NCBI GenBank assembly: GCA_947359465.1 | Contig: OX375875.1 | Location: 12,155,538-12,219,537, forward strand | Source of the DNA: Metellina segmentata | Lineage: Eukaryota > Arthropoda > Arachnida > Araneae > Tetragnathidae | DNA length: 64,000 nucleotides | Direction: 5' to 3' | Shown: in pieces, positions 22,836 through 34,800 of the stretch | Layout: every line of letters starts with the position of its first letter | How positions within the stretch are numbered: position 1 is the stretch's first letter | Translations under genes and position numbers: made by a program | Notes under the pieces: model-generated | Database searches by the model: none | The model's input: only the letters and a program-made list of their open reading frames with translations | Told to the model about the DNA's origin: nothing

Positions 22836-23824
22836 TTAAAAAACACCTTTTTTGGTAACAACGTAAAATTTAAATAATAAACATCAGTAAATATCAATAT
22901 TATTTATTAGACTAACTGAATAACTCGGCATTGCTCGGGTTTAAATAAGACCGCGACATTTCCCTGTGTTATATCAAATACACAAACCCTGTAGAACGTG
23001 TTTCCTTGTCCATGTCCATTCATTGCTGGAAAACAAACTTTAGATTTTAAAATTGGGGCTTTGAGGACTACGTGTGTGACAATTTTCATGTCCACAGATT
23101 GGTCTGAAGACAGGAAAGAAATAGTCTATGTTTTCCATAGTGTTCTAAATTATAAATATACCTAACATCTATGATACATCGCCTTAATATCCATTTGTCA
23201 TAGACTTCATCGAGCTATTTAATGTTAGGATTTATGCTTAAGTGCCGAGGATGGGTCTATAGGAATCACTATTTCTAGGAGTTTACCAAATAAGAATGAT
23301 ATTGTCAACCTTAAAAATGATGTCCACTATGTTATGGTACCGTCATCTAACATTCGGTCATAAATTTAAGGAAGATTTTAGCCGTGGCTAATTTTGCGCA
23401 TAGACTAGAATCAAACAGTTCAAGAAAGGTTTTTGGAATTAATCATATTAAAAAGAAGAACTAATTAGATATATGTAATATACCGGTTTAAATATACTAT
23501 CACCAACAGACATTTCCTAATTCACATGTTTCTTATTCTTAGCCTATATGTTTATCTAGTGGTACTGCAGAACAAAGAAATTTTTTTGTCTATTGTGCAA
23601 ATGTCAAAAAGTTTCTACAACTGTAATCAATAACCATCTATAACTTTAACTTACTTAATTATAAATTGATTTGATTGCTCTCATCAGACCGTTTTATGCT
23701 CAGCAGTGAAAAAAAACCTTTTATCAGGGCATTTAATTTAAGATGTTTAAAACAAAGCTTCTTTAGTATTAATGTTTGATGCATCAATTTGTTTGTCATG
23801 TGTTTTTGAAATAATATTTCGTCC
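22836..23824. other. Unassigned stretch
   Basis: No recognised coding or repeat content. Confidence 0.4.
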
Positions 23825-23995
23825 ATCCAAGATCTGGCCAATGTTTTGCTAATGATGATGTATCTCAAAAATGCTCATTGAGTTTTAAATGAAGCTATTG
23901 TATTTTTTGACGATGGTGAGATATCTCTTTCATCAAGGTCTGGTCAGTTTTCATAAGACGAGATATTTCGTCAAGACAACCACCAGAAGCGTAAC
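23825..23995 (+). repeat. Palindrome-rich repeat family P
   Basis: CAAGATCTGGCCAATGTTTT, GATGGTGAGATATCTCTTTC, AAGACGAGATATTTCGTC and AAGACAACCACCAGAAG match the family P order, including the GTCAAGACNACC end. Confidence 0.6.
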
Positions 23996-24359
23996 ATCAC
24001 TGAAAATATTGAACCAACATTGCCTTATATTCTGTTACAATTCCGAAACGGATATGATACGCTTTTTATCGATTATTATTGGTAACTTTCGGTATTTATG
24101 GATGATCATCTATTAGTCTAAACTGTTTATAATTGATAATTGGGGAAAATAATGCATAATTTAAATTCCACAGTTTTAATTCATAGAGAAATATCAGGTT
24201 AATGTGAGAACCAGAAGGAAAACAAAAGGTATAATACGCGAGTCCCCGGAAAATACAAGATATATTATTACTCTAATACTGTGTACCTATCTCATATGGT
24301 ATAACATTAGTTGTAGAGTGCAAACCAGCACTACAGCCACTACTATCTCAATTTCCACT
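23996..24359. other. Unassigned stretch
   Basis: Nothing recognised. Confidence 0.35.
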
Positions 24360-24680
24360 TCAAAACAACCCTTCTGAAATTAACTGCTCTCCATTACTTT
24401 GAGCTGACCAGAGGGAATGTGCGGACTTTTAAGGCTTTTGTAAAACATCACTTTCAGGAGGAATTTCGAGTTTAGATGCATTGTTTTGTCACAAAGTCCA
24501 CACTTTGCGATCTTTACAAGGATTCACTGAGTGCATTTGAGTAAAATCGATAGAATTTCCCGTTATTTTCGTCTCGCAAATAATTTATTCTCTAGTACCG
24601 AAAGATTTGGCTTTAACCCTTGCGTGGAAGGTTCGTTTATTTTGTCGACTGGAGGAATTTGCTTTTATTCTTTATCTTTG
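24360..24680. repeat. Second copy of repeat Q segment
   Basis: Colinear with 18930-19240: AAGGCTTTTGTAAAACATCA, CTTTCAGGAGGAATTTC, GTCACAAAGTCCACACTT, AATAATTTATTCTCT and GAAGGTTCGTTTATTTTG. It is diverged but clear. Confidence 0.65.
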
Positions 24681-24869
24681 TGTTATGTAAAGAATTGTCT
24701 AAAGAAAGAAATAAGAGCTGTGTGTTGTTCGACTTGAAGTTTTTTACAATGAACTCAATAAGTGAAAGTCCGTTGTATTTAGACTATAATTGTTTTTTTA
24801 CTTGTGGTTCTAATTCTCTTAATATATCTAACAGAGCGTACAATTTACTTACGCTGTTACATGTTGATA

Positions 24870-25615
24870 TTGCTTCGAGCCTTTTAGTATACATGTCATT
24901 TAAGTGAGTTTGTGTTTATATCTTCGTGTGAATATCTGGGATCATATTGATACTGCTTCGATTCTTGTAGTGTACATGTTATTTAAATGAGTTTGAAACA
25001 AGCCGGAAATAATCAGCGCAACTTAATTTCTACCAAAAAGTACTTCATGGTAGAGTTCGGTTGCACTGGTATATATACTACCCATTTGTAAGTTAAGTTG
25101 TGTAGTGGTAGCTGCGCTCGCTATAAGTTTGTATATATATCTTCGTGTGAATATCTGGGACAAATAATTATATTGATACTGCTTCGAGCCATCTGATATA
25201 CTTGTTATTCAAATGAGTTTGTATCTATATCTTCGTGTGAATATGTGGGACAAATAATCATATTGATACTGCTTCGAGCCATCTGATATACTTGTTATTC
25301 AAATGAGTTTGTATCTATATCTTCGTGTGAATATGTGGGACAAATAATCATATTGATACTGCTTCGAGCCATCTAATATACTTGTTATTCAAATGTGTTT
25401 GTATCTATATCTTCATGTGAATATGTGGGACAAATAATCATATTGATACTGCTTCGAGCCATCTGATATACTTGTTATTCAAATGAGTTTGTATCTATAT
25501 CTTCGTGTGAATATGTGGGACAAATAATCATACCTTGCTTCGAGCCATCTAGAATACTTGTTATTTAAATGAGTTTGTATCGATAGCTTCGTGGGAACGT
25601 GTGAGACAAATAATT
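24870..25615. repeat. 90-bp minisatellite
   Basis: The marker CTTGTTATTC recurs at 25201, 25291, 25381 and 25471, exactly 90 bp apart. Diverged edge units lie on both sides; the last regular unit is shortened to ~84 bp. The left edge is interrupted by a ~130-bp insertion (24993-25125) with its own imperfect inverted arms. It is not protein-coding. Confidence 0.92.
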
Positions 25616-28019
25616 ATTTTTAAAACATACGAAAATTTCTCCTTACACATCATGAGACAAGAATTTCTTAAAAATAGACGTCCTTTACCACCACCTTACT
25701 CCAAAGATATTCCAACTTATCCTCTCACGCAAGGTCGTTCCTGAGTGGTTTGCTCGAAGAGTACTTGCACGAAGTCAGGAAAAAGAGACGGTCAAAAAGG
25801 AGGCGACAGTATTCCTTCAACTACCCAGCAATATCAATACGCTGAGCAACAATTGTTTCGGTATTGTTTTATACTTATTCGATCTTTGTAGATTCTTTCG
25901 CGATTGCAATGAAAGGTAATGCGAATTTTTATTTTGTTTTCATGTAATTTACTTTAGAATATTCCAACTCAACTCACCAGTTCCAGATTGGTGGCTAGAT
26001 TTTGTTTTTAGAGTGTAAGGATTATATTTGGCTATGTTAAGAACATTAAACATCACTGTTAAAGAGAACATGTCCTCTTTTTCCACTTTTTTTCACTCTC
26101 TTTTTTAAGTGAGATCTTTTTAGTCCTCTTTTTTCGATTGTTCACTTTTTGTTCTCTTTGTTCATAATTTCGGATTGTGTTAAAAAATACATTTTACATT
26201 TCAAACATTACGCACAAATTTTACGATATTCACATTGCCTACTATATCGTACTATATAATACCACGGCTATTAAAATGCGTACTATATCTAGTATATTGT
26301 ACGAAAATTGTACGTATTATTAAAACGCATCAACGTATAATAGAAGGTGCAACCTCTTGTGTATATTGAGCTCCATGTTGAAACGTCTCATTATACGATC
26401 AAATAGATAACCAAAGATAATTTAGATTCGTGTTAGAATAACATTAATAAGAAATACTGTTGTATATCAGAAGTATCTAAAAGAACAGCAATGCTGACGA
26501 TTCGCAGCCTTTTTCATCTTCTAGCTTTTCTATTTAGTTTGGAAGGAAATTCCGTTAGCTAACCTATCCAACTTGTTTGTTAGCATTAAATCGAAGACGA
26601 TAACTCAACTATGATTGCTGAGCATAAAAAAATATGAAAAGTAAAATGTTTAATTTCTATTAATTACGTAGTTTGTATCTATTGTTGTTAAATGTTTGTT
26701 GTTTAAAAACTAGATTTTCTTATTTTTTGCAACGTTTAGAAAAAAAGACTCAAGTAAATGATAAGTTTTTTATTTATTAATTCGGTCTCGCATTTACTAA
26801 TTATTTTCAAAATACATAAGTAATGTGTTCAATAGATTTTCTTTCAGCTAGTGGTTTTTATAGCAAGATTCGCCGAAGATTATTCTTTTTATCAGATACC
26901 GAACAAGTATACACTAATAATACGTGCTTTTCAAGTCGCTCTTTTTGTCCTCTTTTAAAAAAAATTATTTAACCAAATGTTCTCTTTTCTGATATTTATC
27001 TTCTGGCAACCCTATGCTAAGCCAAATCTGATCCACACAAGACATATAACATCAAGTAATAGATGTTCATACTAAAAGAAAGTTTTAACAAAAAGCAAAA
27101 TTGAAAGTAATCTCGAAGTCTATAAACAAACGCACAACATAAATTCAAGAACGTTTTGCCAGAATAAAAGCACCCCTTCCTGTTCAATCACATTTATCGG
27201 AGAGTCAAATATAGCTTGAAAAAGGAGCAAAGTAATAACGAAAGTGTCTATTAATCTATTCCTTTGACAGCATTTTATAGGCAAGATCCTTCAACCCTTG
27301 TTGAGATTCCAAACCAAACAAAATATAACATGACAAGCAGGGAATTGCTGCCCTCCAATACACCTATCACTTCTCACCGAACAAAATTCCCTCTATCCAT
27401 CGATGTCCCCATCTATTCATAATCCGTCACACCAACTCCGGCTAATAACACTCTCTTTTTCAGTATTTTTTGTTATCTACCACTATCTAGTACCTCCCGT
27501 CCTGCTTTATTCCTTCCCCTCAGCGTTGTCCTATAATTAAGCTCTTCTCATTTCCCCTCCCCCTAGGACAAGGAGAGTGACATTTATTTATTTCACCACC
27601 TGGGGAGGAGGGCGACGTTATTGCTCGGAGAAGAAGCGTGTCCTAGTATAGGGCTGTGGTGTTGGTACGTACAGGATTTAATAAAAAGATATGGCGAAAC
27701 CACTGTGGAGGCGGTAGTTCTTAGATGGGTTCGGGGTGATGTGTATAGACATGTTGAGACTTTTTCCTGTTTTCGTTTTCTTTGGGTAATCATTTAATCA
27801 GGGCTGTCAATGAGGTCAGATTTGTTCGATTGAAGAGGGTCCATAAACTTTTGCAATAGATGTATGGGTCTAGAGGATCTTCTATACCAAAGCTGCTTGT
27901 AGTTGTCTATATTTTTAATTTAATTGAAAACAAGAATATAACATGATTGATTTATCAATATGTTCACTGTTCGGTCGGATTTGGTCAAGTTGTACTAAGC
28001 GCAAGACAAGCAGCGGTAC
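25616..28019. other. Unassigned region
   Basis: No gene was recognised. Two CT-rich stretches (26060-26165 and 26935-27010, with GTTCTCTTTT and TCCTCTTTTT strings) may be the ends of one decayed repeat; the second is followed by CTGGCAACCCTA, which is hAT-end-like. The 27280-27800 part is GC-richer but has only short open frames. Confidence 0.35.
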
Positions 28020-28415
28020 ACAGATCAGTTTAGGTTGACATTCATTGTAAGCAATTGTTGCTAATATATGGTTTATTTTGAATCTGGAGAGATATGAGGA
28101 GTGTATTTTATTGTAAGCAATTGTTACTAATGTATGGTTTATTTTACATCCGGAGAGTTAGGAGTATCTTAGCGATTGGTACAAATTTATGGTTTATTTT
28201 GCATCTGAGGAGTGTATTTTATTGTAAGCAATTGTTACTAATGTATGGTTTATTTTGTATCCGGAGAGGTATGAGGAGTGTCTGTTATTGTAAGCAATTG
28301 GTACTAATTGATGGTTTATTCTGCATCCGGATAGTTATGAGGAGTGTCATTTATTGTAAGTAATTGGTACTAATTTATGGTTTATTTTGAATCCGGAGAG
28401 TTATGAAGAGTGTTT
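28020..28415. repeat. 66-bp minisatellite
   Basis: The marker TTGTAAG(C/T)AATTG lies at 28044, 28111, 28222, 28288 and 28354. Spacing is 66-67 bp except for one irregular 111-bp interval containing a partial unit. The unit includes TATGGTTTATTTTGCATCCGG and GAGTTATGAGGAGTGT. The 28094-28363 open frame merely reads through the repeat. Confidence 0.92.
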
Positions 28416-28793
28416 ATGTTGTTTCCTAGAGTAGAAAGATAATCTAAATGGTATGTGTTGTAAGTTGGGACGATTGTATTGATTGGTTGTTTTCGGGTTT
28501 CATGGCAAATTTGTCATATTTTGCCAAGCTGAGCCAATCATAAGACCGACAACACAATAAGAGATTAAGGAAAGGCAGAAGGGTAGACGGTAGTAAAAAT
28601 GACAAGCAGAAAACACTTCCCTTTTCAATTTAAAGATCTGTAATCTTTAAATGGGTGGGATATTCAAGGGAAGTTGTTAGTCGGTCTTGAACTGTATTCC
28701 ATACTTTTCATTCATTCAAGAATGCGAATAGCTCTAGTCACGCAATTTATCATTTTTTACATAAATTGATTCGGTAAATCATTTTATAAACTA
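28416..28793. other. Unassigned stretch
   Basis: Nothing recognised. Confidence 0.35.
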
Positions 28794-29332
28794 CAGTAGG
28801 ACTTCAATTATCAGAACTCCAGCTATCCGGGTCGTTGATTATCCGGATCACTTTGACAAAAAGAGAAATCAACAAAATCCGTATATTAAAAGTTTATTAT
28901 CGGTGAATACTAAAAACGAAGATGACGAAGTGTCAGTTGAGGACTTAAGAAATATCACAGTGGAAATTTCTGGATGTACCGAGTGCAGTGCAGATGACTT
29001 AGGTGAGTGGTTGGTGTGTGATTCTTTGGACCCTGGATTCTCCAAATAGTCAGTGACGATAAACGCATTCAAAGTGTCAGAGAACTCATTGATGACCCGG
29101 AAGATAACAACGACATTGCTTCTCATATTCAGCCAGACGCGGGACCGTCAGCTAGTAAGTCGCTTGAGTGCCTTGACGCAGCGCTAAAATGGATGGATCG
29201 GCAGCCTGAGTGCGACCATCTACAGCTAATTGCTTCAAGCGTATGCGAGATTTGGCTGCACGAAATCGAGTAGTCAGCGACTTTGATCGATATGTTCAAA
29301 CTCAATTGATCCGGATAGTTGGAGTTCTACTG
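28794..29332 (+). mobile_element. Tigger/pogo-type non-autonomous element
   Basis: 539 bp flanked by TA (28792-28793 and 29333-29334), with inverted ends CAGTAGGACTTCAATTATC and GATAGTTGGAGTTCTACTG. The interior retains a decayed C-terminal transposase tail on the plus strand: RIQSVRELIDDPEDNNDIAS, ALKWMDRQPECDHLQLI and, in a shifted frame, FKRMRDLAARNRVVS. That matches the end of pogo/Tigger transposases. The N-terminal and DDE parts are deleted, so it depends on another element for movement. Confidence 0.85.
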
Positions 29333-29799
29333 TATTTGGTTTCGTTCGTCGCTCTGTGGCCAGTTTTAGCAAATCGCGTACACGCATTCCAAAAATGTTG
29401 TTTGTTGCAAACAATTGTTACTAATTTATAGTTTAAGTATTACTATTTTTCGTTAGATTTCAATCCCACAGTGGAGCACAATTTTCGGGGTATCTGACGT
29501 TCTTATTGCCCGACCACATTTAGCTGTGAAGTTGCAAGGCTTCCACAGCCAAAGCACTAGTGAAATATAAACATAATTTTTTCAAATATAATGGACAAAT
29601 ATATCTCCTTTTAAACGCTATTTTAGTATACATTTTGGTTTTCTCGGATACAAAATGAATTTGTTGAAACACAAAATGTGCTAACATTTTGTGTTTGGTT
29701 CTGAGTATGAAACAAACGTTAGACATCTCGCTAAGAAATATAAATTTGGAAATTAGAAAGCTAAATATTTTCTTAATATGGTTTGTAGTCAGGTATTTA
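29333..29799. other. Unassigned stretch
   Basis: Nothing firm. A short echo of the 66-bp minisatellite (CAATTGTTACTAATTTATAG) occurs near 29412. Confidence 0.35.
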
Positions 29800-29932
29800 A
29801 TTAATATCGCACTGGGTCAAAACTAGAGACTATTGGCAACGGTTCGGGATCAACCCCTAAGGTAAAGATCCGCGGACAACACCACGTAATTTTGAACGAG
29901 GCAACACCTGAGTTTCTTCTTAATACGGTTTA
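29800..29932 (-). repeat. SINE family A fragment, minus strand
   Basis: Complement of the 3' half: GGATCAACCCCTAAGG, GATCCGCGGACAACACCACG, TAATTTTGAAC and CAACACCTGAG. Both ends are truncated. Confidence 0.7.
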
Positions 29933-30925
29933 CATTACAATTTAGCAACCATAGATTTCGATGTTTTTCTTTCATTGTTGAAACAGCTTGACCCTTAAAC
30001 ATGGAAATTGGCGTTCCATGGGAAATATTTTTCGTAAGGAATAAGAAAACTATTTTAACGTACGCTGTTAGCTTTAAAAGGGAAAGATAATCATATTGAT
30101 CTTCAATGTATTAAAAACAAACTCGTGAAAATATTTTCGAAAGTCGCGAAACTTCTGGAACTAGAAACTTTTGCTTTGAAAGATTCCCTTGTCACCAAGG
30201 TTAGGAAAATAGTAGTCAAAAGTCGCCTTCTAGTCATCTGTGGCACAGCCCTGAAGTTGGAAAACGAAAAGAGGATTCAATACATAAAAAAGATTACGCG
30301 TTGCGGGGTGAAGAAAATTCTTGAGTTAAATAACGTGCCTGACTTTTGATTATAACACTTTTTCTTCTATCTTTGTTTCCATTAGCTAATCATTTAGTCT
30401 AGGTTGTATTTGGGGTTCGATTTTTATGTCTTTTCATTTCAAGGTGTTTGAATTTTTAAATGGATGCATGAGTCAAAATGATGTTCTAAAAACCTTATGA
30501 ACAATTTGCAATCGTTTACTTTTCCATCAGATTTAGAAAAATAGGATAATAGTAATCAATCAAATTATATATTATTTCTTTTACTGAAGTGAAGAGTCTT
30601 GCCACACTTAGAGCTAAAATTATACATATGCTTATTTGTATTTTGTTTATGAATACAATCGATATATAAGTAAGCTTTTAAAAATACAGTCGGCTTCCAT
30701 ATAAATTTTTACATCATTCTATTTAAAATAATTGAGTGTTGGTATGGTTTTTAAACGTACTGTTACTAAATAAAAAATAATTGTGAGGCGATTGTTGTGT
30801 AGAAAAGTAGGCATTATATACGTAGGACATAAAATTTTACTGAAAACGTATGGTGTTAGTTTACATCCGATGGTAAATATTACTAAAGGAGTTTTAGAGC
30901 GAATATCAAGTATGTTTATATCAAG
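29933..30925. other. Unassigned stretch with one lysine-rich ORF
   Basis: An open frame runs from the stop before 30059 to TGA at 30347-30349 on the plus strand (~97 codons). Its N-terminal half is LKGKDNHIDLQCIKNKL-like; later parts read KIVVKSRLLVICGTALKLEN. There is no ATG near its start. I recognise no family, and it could be chance or an exon fragment. Confidence 0.3.
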
Positions 30926-31213
30926 TTAGAGTTCCTGTATGTAGTGCTTTGCATCTGACTGGTAAGAGGCAGAAACTGAAAAGACTAATGTTTTATTTTT
31001 GAACAGGATAAATCTAATATTTTTTGTTTCCACATTATGAACATACAATAAATCATAGCTGGTGGAGGCTTCGGTGAGATCTAGACCTGAAGAACCACCA
31101 CATTTTGTTCTAAAACCTGGTGTGATGAGGACTGAATAACCTTTGAGTTCAGAAATCACAATGTAACTTGTAGTTTTGAAAGTCTGCCACGAGAGTTGTT
31201 TATCTTGGTTGAA
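30926..31213 (-). other. Unidentified open frame, possible exon
   Basis: Minus strand, ~95 codons open between stops. It has a mixed, protein-like composition in AT-rich DNA: SYIVISELKGYSVLITPGF, CGGSSGLDLTEASTSYDLLY and SVSASYQSDAKHYIQEL before a stop. No ATG opens it, so if real it is a 3' terminal exon or a fragment. I recognise no domain. Confidence 0.3.
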
Positions 31214-31839
31214 TCACTATATTGGAAAAGATTGCTGTTGGCTAAACTTTGAAATTAAATTTCCCAGATGCTTTATAATTCAGTAAACTCACAATTAATC
31301 AATGAAGTGTTTTTTATTTGAATCATTTTTAAATGCACATTCATTTACCAGAAAATATACAAAAGCTACTTATAGGTTACATGTAATAAGTCATTATAAA
31401 GTCATTGTTTTCCATTGTAGATACCAATTTTAACCATATAAAATTCTTACTTGAACATAGCTATAACAAAAAATAATTATTTCTTAAACAGATAATTTAT
31501 TAGATATTTTGCGCACACTGTAGTTTAGAAACTTTTATGATCAAACTTTCAAAAGTGCCATTGTACAAGAAAAGGGTTCGTTTCACAAAAAAATGGCCCT
31601 TTTCACAAAACGTGGGTGTAGATGTTTTTCTAAACGACCCACTGAATAAAATTAATGTATAACAACAGCTAAGCATATTAAAAAAAATAAAAATTATTAG
31701 TAAAAAGATATATGTTATCCACGCTGTTAAAGAACGGAAATACTGTCAAAGATTGCAGCGTAATGCAAGAAACTCGCACTTGACGAAGATATGATTAGTT
31801 ATTTTCTGAATCAAGACTTCTTTACTCGTAAGCTTTTAT
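31214..31839. other. AT-rich left shoulder of the satellite
   Basis: No gene. GACAAAATGAG-like strings are absent until 31840. A few CACAAAA repeats near 31585-31625 are the only structure seen. Confidence 0.4.
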
Positions 31840-34800
31840 AACAAAAACATCCTTGCCAAAGGGCACTTTTGACAAAATCAGAAAGTGAACAGTTTCTAAT
31901 CTATTTGGTCAAATACTATCTTATCCAGCAAAGATAGAATTAGATTTCGCATGAATAAAGTAAATTATTTCATCGTTAATGTTCAATATATCCTTCTAAA
32001 GGGGTATATTTGACAAAATGAGAAAGTGAACAGTTTCTAATCTATTTGGTCAAATCCTATCTTATCCAGCAAAGATAGAATTATATTTTGCATGAATAAA
32101 GTAAATTATTTCATCGTTAATGTTCAATATATCCTTCTAAAGGGGTATATTTGACAAAATGAGAAAGTGAACAGTTTCTAATCTATTTGGTCAAATCCTA
32201 TCTTATCCAGCAAAGATAGAATTAGATTTCGCATGAATAAAGTAAATTATTTCATCGTTAATGTTCAATATATCCTTCTAAAGGGGTATATTTGACAAAA
32301 TGAGAAAGTGAACAGTTTCTAATCTATTTGGTCAAATCCTATCTTATCCAGCAAAGATAGAATTAGATTTCGCATGAATAAAGTAAATTATTTCATCGTT
32401 AATGTTCAATATATCCTTCTAAAGGGGTATATTTGACAAAATGAGAAAGTGAACAGTTTCTAATCTATTTGGTCAAATCCTATCTTATCCAGCAAAGATA
32501 GAATTAGATTTCGCATGAATAAAGTAAATTATTTCATCGTTAATGTTCAATATATCCTTCTAAAGGGGTATATTTGACAAAATGAGAAAGTGAACAGTTT
32601 CTAATCTATTTGGTCAAATCCTATCTTATCCAGCAAAGATAGAATTAGATTTCGCATGAATAAAGTAAATTATTTCATCGTTAATGTTCAATATATCCTT
32701 CTAAAGGGGTATATTTGACAAAATGAGAAAGTGAACAGTTTCTAATATATTTGGTCAAATCCTATCTTATCCAGCAAAGATAGAATTAGATTTCGCATGA
32801 ATAAAGTAAATTATTTCATCGTTAATGTTCAATATATGCTTCTAAAGGGGTACATTTGACAAAATGAGAAATTGAACAGTTTCTAATCTATTTGGTCAAA
32901 TCCTATCTTATCCAGCAAAGATAGAATTAGATTTCGCATGAATAAAGTAAATTATTTCATCGTTAATGTTCAATATATCCTTCTAAAGGGGTATATTTGA
33001 CAAAATGAGAAAGTGAACAGTTTCTAATCTATTTGGTCAAATCCTATCTTATCCAGCAAAGATAGAATTAGATTTCGCATGAATAAAGTAAATTATTTCA
33101 TCGTTAATGTTCAATATATCCTTCTAAAGGGGTATATTTGACAAAATGAGAAAGTGAACCGTTTCTAATATATTTGGTCAAATCCTATCTTATCCAGCAA
33201 AGATAGAATTAGATTTCGCATGAATAAAGTAAATTATTTCATCGTTAATGTTCAATATATGCTTCTAAAGGGGTACATTTGACAAAATGAGAAATTGAAC
33301 AGTTTCTAATCTATTTGGTCAAATCCTATCTTATCCAGCAAAGATAGAATTAGATTTCGCATGAATAAAGTAAATTATTTCATCGTTAATGTTCAATATA
33401 TCCTTCTAAAGGGGTATATTTGACAAAATGAGAAAGTGAACAGTTTCTAATCTATTTGGTCAAATCCTATCTTATCCAGCAAAGATAGAATTAGATTTCG
33501 CATGAATAAAGTAAATTATTTCATCGTTAATGTTCAATATATCCTTCTAAAGGGGTATATTTGACAAAATGAGAAAGTGAACAGTTTCTAATATATTTGG
33601 TCAAATCCTATCTTATCCAGCAAAGATAGAATTAGATTTCGCATGAATAAAGTAAATTATTTCATCGTTAATGTTCAATATATCCTTCTAAAGGGGTATA
33701 TTTGACAAAATGAGAAAGTGAACAGTTTCTAATCTATTTGGTCAAATCCTATCTTATCCAGCAAAGATAGAATTCGATTTCGCATGAATAAAGTAAATTA
33801 TTTCATCGTTAATGTTCAATATATCCTTCTAAAGGGGTATATTTGACAAAATGAGAAAGTGAACAGTTTCTAATCTATTTGGTCAAATCCTATCTTATCC
33901 AGCAAAGATAGAATTAGATTTCGCATGAATAAAGTAAATTATTTCATCGTTAATGTTCAATATATCCTTCTAAAGGGGTATATTTGACAAAATGAGAAAG
34001 TGAATAGTTTTTAATCTATTTGGTCAAATCCTATCTTATCCAGCAAAGATAGAATTAGATTTCGCATGAATAAAGTAAATTATTTCATCGTTAATGTTCA
34101 ATATATCCTTCTAAAGGGGTATATTTGACAAAATGAGAAAGTGAACAGTTTCTAATCTATTTGGTCAAATCCTATCTTTTCCAGCAAAGATAGAATTAGA
34201 TTTCGCATGAATAAAGTAAATTATTTCATCGTTAATGTTCAATATATCCTTCTAAAGGGGTATATTTGACAAAATGAGAAAGTGAACAGTTTCTAATCTA
34301 TTTGGTCAAATCCTATCTTTTCCAGCAAAGATAGAATTAGATTTCGCATGAATAAAGTAAATTATTTCATTGTTAATGTTCAATATATCCTTCTAAAGGG
34401 GTATATTTGACAAAATGAGAAAGTGAACAGTTTCTAATCTATTTGGTCAAATCCTATCTTATCCAGCAAAGATAGAATTCGATTTCGCATGAATAAAGTA
34501 AATAATTTCATCGTTAATGTTCAATATATCCTTCTAAAGGGGTATATTTGACAAAATGAGAAAGTGAACAGTTTCTAATCTATTTGGTCAAATCCTATCT
34601 TATCCAGCAAAGATAGAATTAGATTTCGCATGAATAAAGTAAATTATTTCATCGTTAATGTTCAATATATCCTTCTAAAGGGGTATATTTGACAAAATGA
34701 GAAAGTGAACAGTTTCTAATCTATTTGGTCAAATCCTATCTTATCCAGCAAAGATAGAATTAGATTTCGCATGAATAAAGTAAATTATTTCATCGTTAAT

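Noticed and set aside
26060..27010. hAT element bounded by CT-rich ends
   Set aside because: A CTGGCAACCCTA end is present on the right, but no matching left terminus or target duplication was found.
28094..28363. 89-codon frame with repeated RSVFYCKQL
   Set aside because: It simply reads through the 66-bp minisatellite, whose period is a multiple of three.
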